Notes: a model not told the origin generated them from the sequence alone. A stretch of 64,000 bases of DNA from Bradyrhizobium sp. 141 (GCF_023074055.1 NZ_JADPKR010000013.1:496001-560000); one strand, 5' to 3'; positions 38,225 to 47,465 are shown, counted from the first letter of the stretch. Numbers and translations: made by a program.

Positions 38225-38252
38225 GTCAACATTTCGATCAGGGATATCGGGC

Positions 38253-39206
38253 ATGGCTGATGTCGCAATTCCCCGGGCCAAGCCTCAGATGAGCGAGGAC
38301 AACGCCTGGACCCAGCTCAAACACAATCGCAACTGGCTCGGCTTCTGGTTCATGGTGCCGGCCATGGCGTTCCTGATCTTCTTCCTGGCCTATCCGCTGG
38401 GGCTCGGGATCTGGCTGTCCTTCACGGATACCCGCATCGGCAGGGTCGGGCACTTCGTCGCCACCGAGAACTATGAGTGGTTGTGGGACGACTCCATCTT
38501 CTGGCTGTCGGTGTTCAACACGCTGCTCTACACCTTCGTCGCAAGCGCCCTCAAATTTGCGATCGGACTCTATCTCGCGCTGCTGCTGAACGAGAATATG
38601 CCGTTCAAGGCGATGCTCCGCGCGATGGTGCTCATCCCCTTCATCGTGCCGACGGTGCTCTCGGCATTGGCGTTCTGGTGGATCTTCGACTCGCAATTCT
38701 CCATCATCTCCTGGTCGCTGAAGCATCTCGGTGTGATCAATCAAAATATCAACTTCCTCGGCGACACGACCTGGGCACGCATTTGCGTGATCTTCGCCAA
38801 TATCTGGCGCGGCGTGCCGTTCGTGGCGATCACGCTGCTCGCAGGCCTGCAGACGGTGTCGCCGTCGCTCTATGAAGCCGCAACGCTCGACGGGGCCACG
38901 CGCTGGCAGAATTTCCGGTTCATCACCTATCCGCTGCTGACGCCGATCATCGCCGTCGTGATGACCTTCTCGGTGCTGTTCACCTTCACCGACTTCCAGC
39001 TGATCTGGGCGATGACGCGCGGCGGCCCCGTCAACGCAACCCATCTGATGGCGACGCTGTCCTACCAGCGCGCGATCATCGCCGGGCAGCTCGGGGAGGG
39101 CGCGGCGATATCCAGTGCCATGATTCCATTCCTGCTCGCGGCGATCATGGTGTCCTGGTTCGGCCTGCAGCGTCGCAAGTGGCAACAGGGAGAGAACAAT
39201 GACTGA
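38253..39206 (+). CDS. ABC sugar transporter permease (MalF/UgpA type)
   Basis: A 317-residue inner-membrane permease with six helices. The first is FWFMVPAMAFLIFFLAYPLGLGIW. The cytoplasmic EAA loop is visible (LYEAATLDGATRWQNFRFITYPLLTP), which contacts the ATPase. It pairs with the next permease, whose start overlaps its end by eight bases. Confidence 0.93.
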   Translation: MADVAIPRAKPQMSEDNAWTQLKHNRNWLGFWFMVPAMAFLIFFLAYPLGLGIWLSFTDTRIGRVGHFVATENYEWLWDDSIFWLSVFNTLLYTFVASALKFAIGLYLALLLNENMPFKAMLRAMVLIPFIVPTVLSALAFWWIFDSQFSIISWSLKHLGVINQNINFLGDTTWARICVIFANIWRGVPFVAITLLAGLQTVSPSLYEAATLDGATRWQNFRFITYPLLTPIIAVVMTFSVLFTFTDFQLIWAMTRGGPVNATHLMATLSYQRAIIAGQLGEGAAISSAMIPFLLAAIMVSWFGLQRRKWQQGENND

Positions 39207-40122
39207 TCTTCCTGCCTCGAAAGTAGATCTCAAGGCCGTCATATCGGCGCCCGCGCGCGTCGATAACAGCGAGGGCATGAGCTATCTGCAGTCGGTGCCG
39301 CGCCGGATGGTGACGCTGTACCTGCCGCTCGCGATCATCGTCGTGGTGCTCTTGTTTCCGTTCTACTGGATGGCGCTGACTTCGGTGAAGCCGGACGATC
39401 AGTTGCTCGATCTCGACAGGTTCAACCCGTTCTGGACCTGGAATCCGACCTTCAAGCATTTCCACAAGCTGCTGTTCGAGAGCTACTATCCGTACTGGCT
39501 CTGGAACACGATGTACGTGGCGGTCTGCGCCACGGTGCTCTCGATCATCGCATCGGTGTTAGCTGCCTACGCCATCGTGCGCCTGCGCTACAAGGGCGCC
39601 AATCTCGTCGGCGGGCTGATCTTCCTTGCCTATCTGGTGCCGCCCTCGATCCTGTTCATTCCGCTCGCCACCGTCGTGTTTCAATACGGCCTGTTCGACT
39701 CGCCGCTGGCGCTGATCCTGACCTATCCGACCATCCTGATTCCGTTCTCGACCTGGCTCCTGATGGGCTACTTCAAGACCATCCCGTTCGAGCTCGAGGA
39801 ATGCGCGCTGATCGACGGAGCGAGCCGCTGGCAGATCCTGATCAAGATCGTGCTGCCGCTCGCCATTCCCGGCCTGATCTCGGCCTTCATCTTCTGCTTC
39901 ACGCTGTGCTGGAACGAGTTCATCTACGCGTTGACGTTCCTGCAGTCGACCAGCAACAAGACGGTGCCGGTCGCGATCGTCAACGAGTTCGTGGACGGTG
40001 ACATCTACCGCTGGGGTTCGCTGATGGCGGGAGCCCTGGCCGGCTCGCTGCCGCTCGTCATCCTTTACGCCTTCTTCGTGGAGCATTATGTGTCCGCGAT
40101 GACCGGCGCCGTGAAGGAGTGA
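39199..40122 (+). CDS. ABC sugar transporter permease (MalG/UgpE type)
   Basis: A 307-residue inner-membrane permease. The first helix is LYLPLAIIVVVLLFPFYWMAL and the EAA loop is LEECALIDGASRWQILIKIVLPLA, followed by GLISAFIFCFTLCWNEFIYALTF. The N-terminal cytoplasmic tail of about 40 residues is longer than usual. With its partner, the ATPase and the Tat-exported binding protein it completes an importer for a sugar or sugar acid. Confidence 0.93.
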   Translation: MTDLPASKVDLKAVISAPARVDNSEGMSYLQSVPRRMVTLYLPLAIIVVVLLFPFYWMALTSVKPDDQLLDLDRFNPFWTWNPTFKHFHKLLFESYYPYWLWNTMYVAVCATVLSIIASVLAAYAIVRLRYKGANLVGGLIFLAYLVPPSILFIPLATVVFQYGLFDSPLALILTYPTILIPFSTWLLMGYFKTIPFELEECALIDGASRWQILIKIVLPLAIPGLISAFIFCFTLCWNEFIYALTFLQSTSNKTVPVAIVNEFVDGDIYRWGSLMAGALAGSLPLVILYAFFVEHYVSAMTGAVKE

Positions 40123-40191
40123 TCGCGGGGGGTCTGCCACGGGAGCGCGCGAGGGGCTGCGCGTTCCGGCCAATAACAAGGAGTTAAGCTC

Positions 40192-41178
40192 TTGCACATT
40201 CTGGTTCTCGGCGCCGCCGGCATGGTCGGCCGCAAATTGTGTGAACGGCTGCTCCGCGACGGCCGGCTCGGCAAGAGCGACATCACGAAACTGACCATGC
40301 ATGACGTGGTGGAGCCGAAAAAGCCGGAGAAGGCTGGTTTCCCCGTCGAGACGGTGTCGGGTGATTTCGCCGTGCCAGGCGCTGCCGAAAAGCTGATCGC
40401 CGGCCGCCCGGACGTGATCTTCCATCTCGCGGCCATCGTCTCCGGTGAAGCCGAGCTCGATTTCGACAAAGGCTACCGCATCAATCTCGACGGCACCCGG
40501 ATGCTGCTCGACGCCGTCAGGCTCGTCGGCGGCGGCTACAAGCCGCGGGTGGTCTTCACGTCCTCGATCGCCGTGTTCGGCGCGCCGTTCCCGGATGCGA
40601 TCGGCGACGAATTCTTCCACACGCCGCTGCTCAGCTACGGCACCCAGAAGGCGATCGGCGAACTCCTGCTGGCCGACTATTCGCGCCGCGGCTTCCTCGA
40701 CGGCATCGGCATCCGCCTGCCGACCATCTGCATCCGGCCCGGCCTGCCCAACAAGGCGGCATCGGGCTTCTTCTCCAATATCCTGCGCGAGCCCCTGGCG
40801 GGCAAGGAAGTGGTACTTCCCGTTTCCGAGGACGTTCGTCACTGGCACGCCACACCGCGCTCCGCGGTCGGCTTCCTGCTCCACGCCGGCACCATGGACC
40901 TCGCCGCGGTCGGCCCGCGCCGCAATCTGACCATGCCGGGCCTGTCGGCGACGGTCGGCGAGCAGATCGCCGCGTTGAAGCGGGTTGCGGGTGAGAAGGT
41001 CGCTGCCCGGATCAAGCGCGAGCCGGATCCCTTCATCGTCGGCATCGTCGGCGGCTGGCCGCGCAATTTCAACGCAAAGCGGTCGCTCGAGTTCGGCTTC
41101 ACCACCGCCGAGAAGAGCTTCGACGACATCATCCGTATTCACATCGAAGACGAGCTCGGCGGCAATTTCGTCGCCTGA
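40192..41178 (+). CDS. denD: NAD-dependent epimerase/dehydratase-fold enzyme, DenD-like (D-erythronate dehydrogenase family)
   Basis: A 328-residue extended-SDR enzyme. The NAD motif is GAAGMVGRKLCERL, the active site has SSIAVFG with YGTQK, and the later blocks IRLPTICIRPGLPNKAASGFFS and DVRHWHATPRSAVGF match the DenD group, which oxidises D-erythronate, and related uronate dehydrogenases. DenD is normally encoded with a tetronate kinase and decarboxylase or epimerase; here it is with KdgK and Eda instead, so a different sugar acid is likely. The TTG at 40192 has AAGGAG about nine bases upstream. It sits 69 bases after the second permease gene. Confidence 0.78.
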   Translation: MHILVLGAAGMVGRKLCERLLRDGRLGKSDITKLTMHDVVEPKKPEKAGFPVETVSGDFAVPGAAEKLIAGRPDVIFHLAAIVSGEAELDFDKGYRINLDGTRMLLDAVRLVGGGYKPRVVFTSSIAVFGAPFPDAIGDEFFHTPLLSYGTQKAIGELLLADYSRRGFLDGIGIRLPTICIRPGLPNKAASGFFSNILREPLAGKEVVLPVSEDVRHWHATPRSAVGFLLHAGTMDLAAVGPRRNLTMPGLSATVGEQIAALKRVAGEKVAARIKREPDPFIVGIVGGWPRNFNAKRSLEFGFTTAEKSFDDIIRIHIEDELGGNFVA

Positions 41179-41198
41179 CCTCTGACTGAGCGGGTCAC

Positions 41199-42182
41199 AT
41201 GATGGCGAGCGTTGCTTGCATCGGCGAGTGCATGGTCGAGCTCAGGCAGGCCCAGGGCGGGCAACCTGCCGGGCAGTCCAGCGGGCAGGGCGGCGGCCTG
41301 TATTCGCGCGGCTTCGGCGGTGACACTCTCAACACCGCGGTGTACCTCGCGCGGCTCGAGGTCAAGGTCGACTATCTCACGGCGCTCGGCGATGACGGTC
41401 TCAGCGACGAGATGATCGCGGCCTGGAATGCGGAGGGCGTCGGCACGAGGCGGGTCGTGCGGCTGGCGGGCAAGCTGCCCGGCCTGTACATGATCCAGCT
41501 CGATGCGAAGGGCGAGCGCCAGTTCTTTCACTGGCGCGACAGCGCGGCGGCGCGCCAACTGATGAATCTGCCGGAGACGGATGAGCTCCTCAACTCGCTG
41601 ATGAGCTACGACATCGTCTATCTCTCCGCGATCACGCTCTCGATCTACGATGCGGGCGGACGCGATCGCCTGTTCGCGGCGATCAAGCGCGCGCGCCTGC
41701 TCGGCACCCGCTTCGTGTTCGACACCAATTTCCGCGCGCGGGGGTGGCCCGACCGCGACGTCGCGCGCGAGGTGTTTGCTGCGGCGTTTGCGGCCGCCGA
41801 CATCGTGCTGACCTCGACCGAGGATCTGCTCGCGCTCTATCCCGGCGAGAGCAACGAGCAATTGATGGCGCGGATCCCCACGCCGGAGCTGGTGTTCCGG
41901 CTGACCGAGCCGGTGAGCCTCTTGCGCTTCCCCGGCGGCACGAGCGAAGTCCGCGCCGAACCCATGACAAACCCCGTCGTCGACACCACGGCGGCCGGCG
42001 ACAGCTTTGCTGCGGCCTACATTGCGGCCCGGCTCGCCGGTTCCGATCCGGTCGAGGCGGCCCAGGCCGGGCATCGCCTCGCCAGCCTCGTGATCTGCTA
42101 TCCCGGCGCCATCATTCCGGGCTATGCCATGCCGCCGAAGAAGCGGCACCGGCCGGCGGCCACGCGCCAAGCGACCAAGTAA
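41199..42182 (+). CDS. kdgK: PfkB-family sugar kinase, 2-keto-3-deoxygluconate kinase-like
   Basis: A 327-residue ribokinase-fold kinase. The start ACIGECMVELRQ and the second block YSRGFGGDTLNTAVYLARL are those of KdgK; the catalytic base loop is NPVVDTTAAGDSFAAAYIAARL, where DTTAAGD carries the catalytic Asp. It would phosphorylate a 2-keto-3-deoxyaldonate made by the dehydratase of the other arm. A stretch of Gly and Gln (GGQPAGQSSGQGGG) near residue 25 is an insertion not usual in the family. Two ATGs (41199, 41202) are possible. It lies 20 bases after the DenD-like gene. Confidence 0.85.
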   Translation: MMASVACIGECMVELRQAQGGQPAGQSSGQGGGLYSRGFGGDTLNTAVYLARLEVKVDYLTALGDDGLSDEMIAAWNAEGVGTRRVVRLAGKLPGLYMIQLDAKGERQFFHWRDSAAARQLMNLPETDELLNSLMSYDIVYLSAITLSIYDAGGRDRLFAAIKRARLLGTRFVFDTNFRARGWPDRDVAREVFAAAFAAADIVLTSTEDLLALYPGESNEQLMARIPTPELVFRLTEPVSLLRFPGGTSEVRAEPMTNPVVDTTAAGDSFAAAYIAARLAGSDPVEAAQAGHRLASLVICYPGAIIPGYAMPPKKRHRPAATRQATK

Positions 42183-42200
42183 AACGAAAAGATCCACGAA

Positions 42201-42851
42201 ATGCCCACGTCTGCCCAACAGAACCACCTCGTCGCGCTGTTCAGGGATGCGACCGTCATTCCGGTCCTCACCATCGAGCGCATCCAGGACGCCGTGCCGC
42301 TGGCGCGTGCGCTGGTCGCCGGCGGCGTCCGCACGCTGGAGGTGACACTGCGCACCCCCGTTGCGATCGAGGCCGCGCGGGCGATGATGGCCGAAGTGCC
42401 CGAGGCGGTCGTCGGTATCGGCACGATTCTCAATCCGGCCGACTTCACCCGTGTCGAGAAGCTTGGCGTCGCGTTCGGCATCAGCCCGGGCCTGACACCC
42501 GATCTCCTGAAGGCCGCAGCGCACAGCTCCTTGCCGTTCGCGCCGGGCATCGCGACCGCGTCCGAGCTGATGATGGCGCTGTCCTACGGCCTCGATGTCG
42601 CAAAGTTCTTTCCGGCCGAGCAGGCCGGCGGCATCAAGGGCCTGCGCGCCCTCGGCGGCCCATTCCCGAACGTGCGGTTCTGCCCGACCGGCGGGGTGGG
42701 CGAGGCCAATGCGGCGAGCTGGCTGGCCGAGCCCAACGTGGTCGCGGTCGGCGGTTCCTGGCTGTGTCCGACGGCGGAGATCAGGGCCGGGAACTGGGCC
42801 GGCATAACTGCCATCTGCCAGCGCACCCTCAAGGCCCTGAAAGCCGCGTGA
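42201..42851 (+). CDS. eda: KDPG/KDPGal-type aldolase
   Basis: A 216-residue class I aldolase that splits a 2-keto-3-deoxy-6-phosphoaldonate into pyruvate and glyceraldehyde 3-phosphate. The general acid/base Glu is in LEVTLRTP, the Schiff-base Lys in GLDVAKFFPAEQAGG and the phosphate loop in PTGGVGEANAASWL. Length is normal. It follows the kinase by 18 bases and closes the pathway encoded by the two arms. Whether it prefers gluco- or galacto-configured substrate cannot be told from sequence. Confidence 0.9.
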   Translation: MPTSAQQNHLVALFRDATVIPVLTIERIQDAVPLARALVAGGVRTLEVTLRTPVAIEAARAMMAEVPEAVVGIGTILNPADFTRVEKLGVAFGISPGLTPDLLKAAAHSSLPFAPGIATASELMMALSYGLDVAKFFPAEQAGGIKGLRALGGPFPNVRFCPTGGVGEANAASWLAEPNVVAVGGSWLCPTAEIRAGNWAGITAICQRTLKALKAA

Positions 42852-42910
42852 AGTCTTGCCATCCCTGGGCTAAGACTTAGCTCAGGAAGAGACCCCAGGG
42901 AGAGAAGATC

Positions 42911-44080
42911 ATGACCGCCAGCATCGTCGGATGGGCGCATACGCCGTTCGGCAAGTTCGACACCGAAACCGTCGAAAGCCTCGTCACCCGCGTTGCCAAC
43001 GAGGCGCTGGCCGATGCCGGCATTTCGGCCGGCGATGTCGACGAGATCGTGCTCGGCCATTTCAACGCCGGCTTCTCGCCGCAGGATTTTACCGCCTCCC
43101 TGGTGCTCCAGGCCGACCCGAAGCTGCGCTTCAAGCCGGCAACCCGCGTCGAGAATGCCTGCGCCACGGGCTCGGCGGCCGTTCACCAGGGCCTGCGCGC
43201 GATTGCCGCAGGCGCGGCCAAGATCGTGCTGGTCGTCGGCGTCGAGCAGATGACGCGCACGCCCGGTCCGGAGATCGGCAAGTACCTGCTCAAGGCGTCC
43301 TACCTGCCCGAGGACGGCGACACCGTCGGCGGCTTTGCCGGCGTGTTCGGTAAGATCGCCAGCTCCTATTTTCAGAAATACGGCGATCAGTCCGACGCAC
43401 TGGCGCTGATCGCGGCCAAGAACCACAAGAACGGCGTCGCCAACCCCTTCGCCCAGATGCGCAAGGATTTTGGCTTCGACTTCTGCCGCGCCGAGAGCGA
43501 GAAGAACCCTTACGTCGCAGGTCCCTTGAAGCGCACCGACTGCTCGCTGGTCTCCGACGGCGCCGCCGCGCTGGTTTTGGCCGATGCCGAGACCGCCAAG
43601 GCCTTGACCAAGTCGATCGGCTTCCGCGCCACCGCGCACGCCCAGGATTTTCTGCCGATGTCCAAGCGCGACATCCTGCAGTTCGAGGGCTGCACGGTCG
43701 CCTGGCAGCGCGCGCTGGAAAAGGCGGGCGTTGCGCTCAGCGATCTCTCCTTCGTCGAGACCCATGATTGCTTCACCGTCGCCGAGCTGATCGAGTACGA
43801 AGCGATGGGCCTGACGCCGAGGGGGCAGGGCGCCCGCGCCATCAAGGAAGGCTGGACGCTGAAGGACGGCAAGCTGCCGGTCAATCCGTCCGGCGGCCTG
43901 AAGGCCAAGGGCCATCCGATCGGCGCCACCGGTGTCTCCATGCACGTGATGACCGCGATGCAGCTCGCAGGCCAGGCGCCCGAGGGCATGCAGTTGAAGA
44001 ATGCCAAGCTCGGCGGCATCTTCAACATGGGCGGTGCCGCGGTCGCCAACTACGTCTCCGTGCTGGAGCCGCTGAAGTAG
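42911..44080 (+). CDS. Thiolase family protein, acetyl-CoA acetyltransferase/SCP-x type
   Basis: A 389-residue thiolase. The nucleophilic Cys is present in the standard place (VENACATGSAAVHQG), and the C-terminal catalytic loop is NPSGGLKAKGHPIGATG with the active His. The second Cys of classical thiolases is not in the usual position, as in the SCP-x-like branch. It could cleave a 3-ketoacyl-CoA or condense acyl-CoAs. GGGAGAG precedes the ATG. It is 59 bases after eda and may be read through from that operon, but functionally it matches the CoA-ester cluster downstream. Confidence 0.85.
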   Translation: MTASIVGWAHTPFGKFDTETVESLVTRVANEALADAGISAGDVDEIVLGHFNAGFSPQDFTASLVLQADPKLRFKPATRVENACATGSAAVHQGLRAIAAGAAKIVLVVGVEQMTRTPGPEIGKYLLKASYLPEDGDTVGGFAGVFGKIASSYFQKYGDQSDALALIAAKNHKNGVANPFAQMRKDFGFDFCRAESEKNPYVAGPLKRTDCSLVSDGAAALVLADAETAKALTKSIGFRATAHAQDFLPMSKRDILQFEGCTVAWQRALEKAGVALSDLSFVETHDCFTVAELIEYEAMGLTPRGQGARAIKEGWTLKDGKLPVNPSGGLKAKGHPIGATGVSMHVMTAMQLAGQAPEGMQLKNAKLGGIFNMGGAAVANYVSVLEPLK

Positions 44081-44090
44081 GCTCAGTCCT

Positions 44091-44173
44091 GTAGGGTGGG
44101 CAAAGGCGCCATGCGCCGTGCCCACCTTCTTCCTTGCGCTAGATCATGGTGGGCGCGCTTCGCTTTGCCCACC
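44091..44173. repeat. Palindromic GTGGGC element
   Basis: GGTGGGCAAAGGCG near 44095 is mirrored by CGCTTTGCCCACC ending at 44173, and an inner pair (CGTGCCCACC / GGTGGGCGCG) is nested inside. It lies just after the thiolase stop and could end or protect that transcript. Confidence 0.75.
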
Positions 44174-44207
44174 TTAACGCTCCTGATTGATTTGCGGGAA
44201 ATGCATC

Positions 44208-44414
44208 ATGAGCACTGACTACGAAACCTCACTATCGATGGACGCACTCAACGATCGTATCGCGATCATCGAGGACAATATCCGCCAGCTCATCGAGCAG
44301 GCCGCGGCCGCCTCGGGCGAGCAGAACGAGTCGCGCATCGCCGACCGGATCAGCCAGCAGAACGACGAGCTCGACCGGCTCCTCAAGATCCGCGAATCCC
44401 GCCAAAAGAAATAG
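44208..44414 (+). CDS. Small coiled-coil protein, hypothetical
   Basis: A 68-residue, strongly charged, helical protein (LNDRIAIIEDNIRQLIEQAAAAS, DRISQQNDELDRLLKIRESRQKK). Heptad-like spacing of Leu, Ile and Val suggests a short coiled coil. The ATG at 44208 follows a GCGGGAAATGC stretch; an upstream start adds seven residues without support. It lies alone between the thiolase and the CoA-transferase gene. No function is known. Confidence 0.6.
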   Translation: MSTDYETSLSMDALNDRIAIIEDNIRQLIEQAAAASGEQNESRIADRISQQNDELDRLLKIRESRQKK

Positions 44415-44543
44415 CGGTCGATATCGCCGCGCGGCGCATGCGGCCATACGCCGGCCGCCCTTGCGCGCGCGGCCGCGCTGCCTTTAGCTGGACCGAAATT
44501 GCGGGGCCGCGCCTTGAGCCCCCCGCGCAATCGGGAGCGAACG

Positions 44544-45758
44544 ATGGGGCCGCTGAAGGGCATCAAGGTCATCGACATGACCACCGTGCTGATGGGGCCC
44601 TATGCGACCCAGATGCTCGGCGACTACGGTGCCGATGTCATCAAGGTGGAATCGCTCGACGGCGACGTCACCCGCCTGATCGGCCCGATGCGTCACGCCG
44701 GCATGGGCCCGGTGTTTCTCAACACCAACCGCAGCAAGCGCTCGATCTGCCTCGACCTGAAGAAACCCGCGGGCCGCGACGCCGTGCTGCGGTTAATCAA
44801 GGACGCCGACGTATTGGTCTACAACGTCCGCCCGCAAGCCATGGCGCGGCTTCAGCTCGGCTACGATGTCGTCTCCGCGATCAATCCGCGTCTGGTCTAT
44901 GCCGGCGTGTTCGGCTTCGGCCAGGACGGGCCTTACGCTGCAAAACCCGCCTATGACGATCTGATCCAGGGCGCCACCGCGCTGCCGGCGTTGATGGCGC
45001 AGACTGGCGACGGCGTGCCGCGCTACGTGCCGAACGCGCTGGTCGATCGCATCGTCGGCCTCACCGCGGTCGGTGCGATCTGCGCCAGCCTCGTACACCG
45101 CGACCGCACCGGCCGCGGCCAGCGCGTCGACATCCCGATGTTCGAGACCATGGCCGGATTCGTCATGGGCGACCATATGGGCGGGCTCACCTATGAGCCG
45201 CCGCTCGACAAGGGCGGCTATGCCCGCCACCTCTCGCGGGATCGGAGGCCCTACAAGACGTCGGACGGCTATCTCAGCGTCATCGTCTACAACGACAAGC
45301 AGTGGGAGAATTTCTTCAAGGCGACCGCCCGCGACGATTTGCGCGCCGATCCCAAATTCGCAACCTTCGCGGGACGCGCCGCCAATATCGACGTGGTCTA
45401 TGCCGAGCTCGCCCGCATCTTCGAGACGCGTACCACGGCCGAATGGATCGACCTGCTGACCAAGGCCGACGTCCCGGTCATGCCGATGCACGACCTTGCC
45501 TCGATCCTGCACGATGAGCATCTGGAGGCGACGAATTTCTTCCCCGTCGTGACCCATCCCACGGAAGGGCCGATCCGCAGCATGAAGGTGACGGCGACCT
45601 GGTCCGAGACCGAGGCCGAGCCGGTGCGGCTGGCGCCGCAGCTCAACGAGCACGGCGCGGAGATTCTTCGCGAGGTTGGTTATTCCGCCGATGAAGTCGC
45701 CGCCATGGTTCGCGATGGCGTCACGCGGTCACCGCCGGAGCAGGGAGGGGCGCCATGA
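44544..45758 (+). CDS. CoA transferase, CaiB/BaiF family (family III)
   Basis: A 404-residue enzyme that moves CoA between carboxylic acids via aspartyl intermediates. The opening GPLKGIKVIDMTTVLMGPYATQML and the active-site region with the catalytic Asp (AYDDLIQGATAL) are typical. FLNTNRSKRSICLDLKKPAGRD is the second family block. The ATG at 44544 has GGGAG upstream. The last codons overlap the start of a thiolase-like gene, so the enzyme is likely to activate an organic acid for the steps encoded next to it. Confidence 0.9.
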   Translation: MGPLKGIKVIDMTTVLMGPYATQMLGDYGADVIKVESLDGDVTRLIGPMRHAGMGPVFLNTNRSKRSICLDLKKPAGRDAVLRLIKDADVLVYNVRPQAMARLQLGYDVVSAINPRLVYAGVFGFGQDGPYAAKPAYDDLIQGATALPALMAQTGDGVPRYVPNALVDRIVGLTAVGAICASLVHRDRTGRGQRVDIPMFETMAGFVMGDHMGGLTYEPPLDKGGYARHLSRDRRPYKTSDGYLSVIVYNDKQWENFFKATARDDLRADPKFATFAGRAANIDVVYAELARIFETRTTAEWIDLLTKADVPVMPMHDLASILHDEHLEATNFFPVVTHPTEGPIRSMKVTATWSETEAEPVRLAPQLNEHGAEILREVGYSADEVAAMVRDGVTRSPPEQGGAP

Positions 45759-46891
45759 GCTTCATCACCGGCGTCGGCCTCACGCCGTTCGGCAAGCATG
45801 AAGGCTCGTCCTCGCTCGACCTGATGAGCAAGGCCGCGCAAGCCGCGCTCGACGATGCCGGGCTGAAGCGATCCGACATCGACGGGGTTCTCTGCGGCTA
45901 TTCCACCGTCTCGCCGCACATCATGCTGGCGACCGTCTTCGCCGAGCATTTTGGCATCCGCCCATCTTACGCCCATGCCGTGCAGGTCGGCGGCGCCACC
46001 GGGCTCGCGATGACGATGCTGGCGCATCACCTCGTCGACGCAGGCGTTGCGCGCCACGTGCTCGTCGTCGCCGGCGAGAACCGCCTCACCGGGCAGAGCC
46101 GCGACGCCTCGATCCAGGCGCTGGCGCAGGTCGGCCATCCCGACTACGACGTGCCGCTAGGCCCGACCATTCCGGCCTATTACGGCCTCGTCGCCAGCAG
46201 GTACATGCACGAATACGGCGTGACTGAAGAAGATCTCGCCGAGTTCGCGGTGCTGATGCGGGCCCACGCCTGCACCCATCCCGGCGCGCAATTCCACGAT
46301 CCCATCACCGTCGCCGACGTCATGGCCTCCAAGCCGGTGGCGATGCCCTTAAAACTGCTCGACTGCTGCCCGGTGTCCGACGGTGGCGCCGCCTTCGTCA
46401 TCAGCCGCGAGCGGACAGGGGAAGCGGGCGTGCGCATCCGCGGCTGCGCCCAGGCGCATACACACCAGCATGTCACGGCCGCGCCCGCGCTCAGTGAGCT
46501 CGGCGCCGAGATCTCCATCGCGCGCACCAAGGAGGCCACTGGCCTTGCGATCTCCGACGTGCGCTACGCCGCGATCTACGACAGTTTCACCATCACGCTC
46601 GCAATGCTGCTGGAAGACCTCGGCCTTGCCGGGCGCGGCGAGGCGGCTGCCCGCGTGCGATCAGGTCATTTCGGCCGCGACGGCGCGATGCCGCTCAACA
46701 CCCATGGCGGCCTGCTCAGCTACGGCCATTGCGGCGTCGGCGGCGCCATGGCGCATCTGGTCGAAGCGCATTTGCAGATGACGGGACGGGCGGCCAATCG
46801 CCAGGTGCGTGACGCTTCGATCGCGCTGTTGCACGGCGACGGCGGCGTGCTGTCGTCCCATGTCAGCATGTTCCTGGAGCAGGTGCGATGA
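45755..46891 (+). CDS. Thiolase-like protein lacking the nucleophilic Cys, partner of a DUF35 protein
   Basis: A 378-residue thiolase-fold protein. At the place of the catalytic Cys the sequence reads HAVQVGGATGLAMT, so no nucleophile is visible, while the C-terminal loop NTHGGLLSYGHCGVGGAM keeps the His. Thiolase homologues without this Cys that pair with a DUF35 OB-fold protein include the Ltp2-type retro-aldolases of steroid side-chain degradation. Here it overlaps the CoA-transferase gene by four bases and the DUF35 gene by four bases, which supports a complex. An aldol cleavage of a CoA thioester is a reasonable hypothesis; the substrate is unknown. Confidence 0.8.
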   Translation: MSFITGVGLTPFGKHEGSSSLDLMSKAAQAALDDAGLKRSDIDGVLCGYSTVSPHIMLATVFAEHFGIRPSYAHAVQVGGATGLAMTMLAHHLVDAGVARHVLVVAGENRLTGQSRDASIQALAQVGHPDYDVPLGPTIPAYYGLVASRYMHEYGVTEEDLAEFAVLMRAHACTHPGAQFHDPITVADVMASKPVAMPLKLLDCCPVSDGGAAFVISRERTGEAGVRIRGCAQAHTHQHVTAAPALSELGAEISIARTKEATGLAISDVRYAAIYDSFTITLAMLLEDLGLAGRGEAAARVRSGHFGRDGAMPLNTHGGLLSYGHCGVGGAMAHLVEAHLQMTGRAANRQVRDASIALLHGDGGVLSSHVSMFLEQVR

Positions 46892-47247
46892 GCGAGCGTC
46901 TGGCCGATTGGACCAAGGGCGAACAGGCCATCATTTTTCAGACCTGCGCCGCGTGCGGTCACGTGCAGTATTTCCACCGCGGCTTCTGCGCGGCGTGCGG
47001 CGCGTCCGATCCGCGTGAGCAGCGCGCCAGCGGCAAGGGCAGGGTCTACGCGACCTCGCTGGTCTGCCGTGCCGCCACATCAGAGACGCGCGCGCACGTG
47101 CCCTACAACATCCTGCTGGTCGATTGCGCCGAGGGTTTTCGCATGATGGCCCACGGCGAGAATGACCTTGCCATTGGCGATTCGGTCGTTGCGAGCTTCA
47201 AGCCGTTTGCCGGCAGGCTCGTGCCGTTTTTTGCAAAGAGCAGATAG
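46888..47247 (+). CDS. DUF35 zinc-ribbon OB-fold protein
   Basis: A 119-residue protein of the ChsH2/DUF35 type. A rubredoxin-like zinc ribbon is formed by CAACGHVQYFHRGFCAACG (two CxxC pairs), followed by an OB-fold (GKGRVYATSLVCRA, VPYNILLVDCAEGFRMMAHG, GDSVVASFKPFAGRLVPFF). Such proteins bind thiolase-fold partners and acyl-CoA and form part of the active complex. Its ATG overlaps the stop of the thiolase-like gene, so the two probably act together. Confidence 0.9.
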   Translation: MSERLADWTKGEQAIIFQTCAACGHVQYFHRGFCAACGASDPREQRASGKGRVYATSLVCRAATSETRAHVPYNILLVDCAEGFRMMAHGENDLAIGDSVVASFKPFAGRLVPFFAKSR

Positions 47248-47257
47248 TGGGGATGCT

Positions 47258-47342
47258 GTAGCCCGGATGGAGCGCAGCGAAATGCGGGATTCTCACCCCG
47301 CAATAGACTTTCCCGGATTGCGCTGCGCTCCATCCAGGCTAC
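47258..47342. repeat. Palindromic GTAGCCCGG element, second copy
   Basis: GTAGCCCGGATGGAGCGC at 47258 is mirrored by GCGCTCCATCCAGGCTAC ending at 47342, enclosing a shorter hairpin (TGCGGGATT..). It shares its ends with the element at 32412-32486. Confidence 0.75.
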
Positions 47343-47363
47343 CGCCGAGAGCGAGTGGTGGGA

Positions 47364-47449
47364 TTCGTCATTCGGGGGCGGTCCGAAGGACCGAGCCTGG
47401 AACGGGATTCTGGGCCTGGCCTGTGCGAGAGCCACCCCGGAATGACGAA
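47364..47449. repeat. Palindromic GTCATTC element, second copy
   Basis: TTCGTCATTCGGGG at 47364 is mirrored by CCCCGGAATGACGAA at 47435-47449. The ends match the family of 7351-7465. It lies directly after the previous element, only 21 bases apart, so two different repeat families are stacked here. Confidence 0.7.
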
Positions 47450-47465
47450 AACTCTAAAACTCCAG

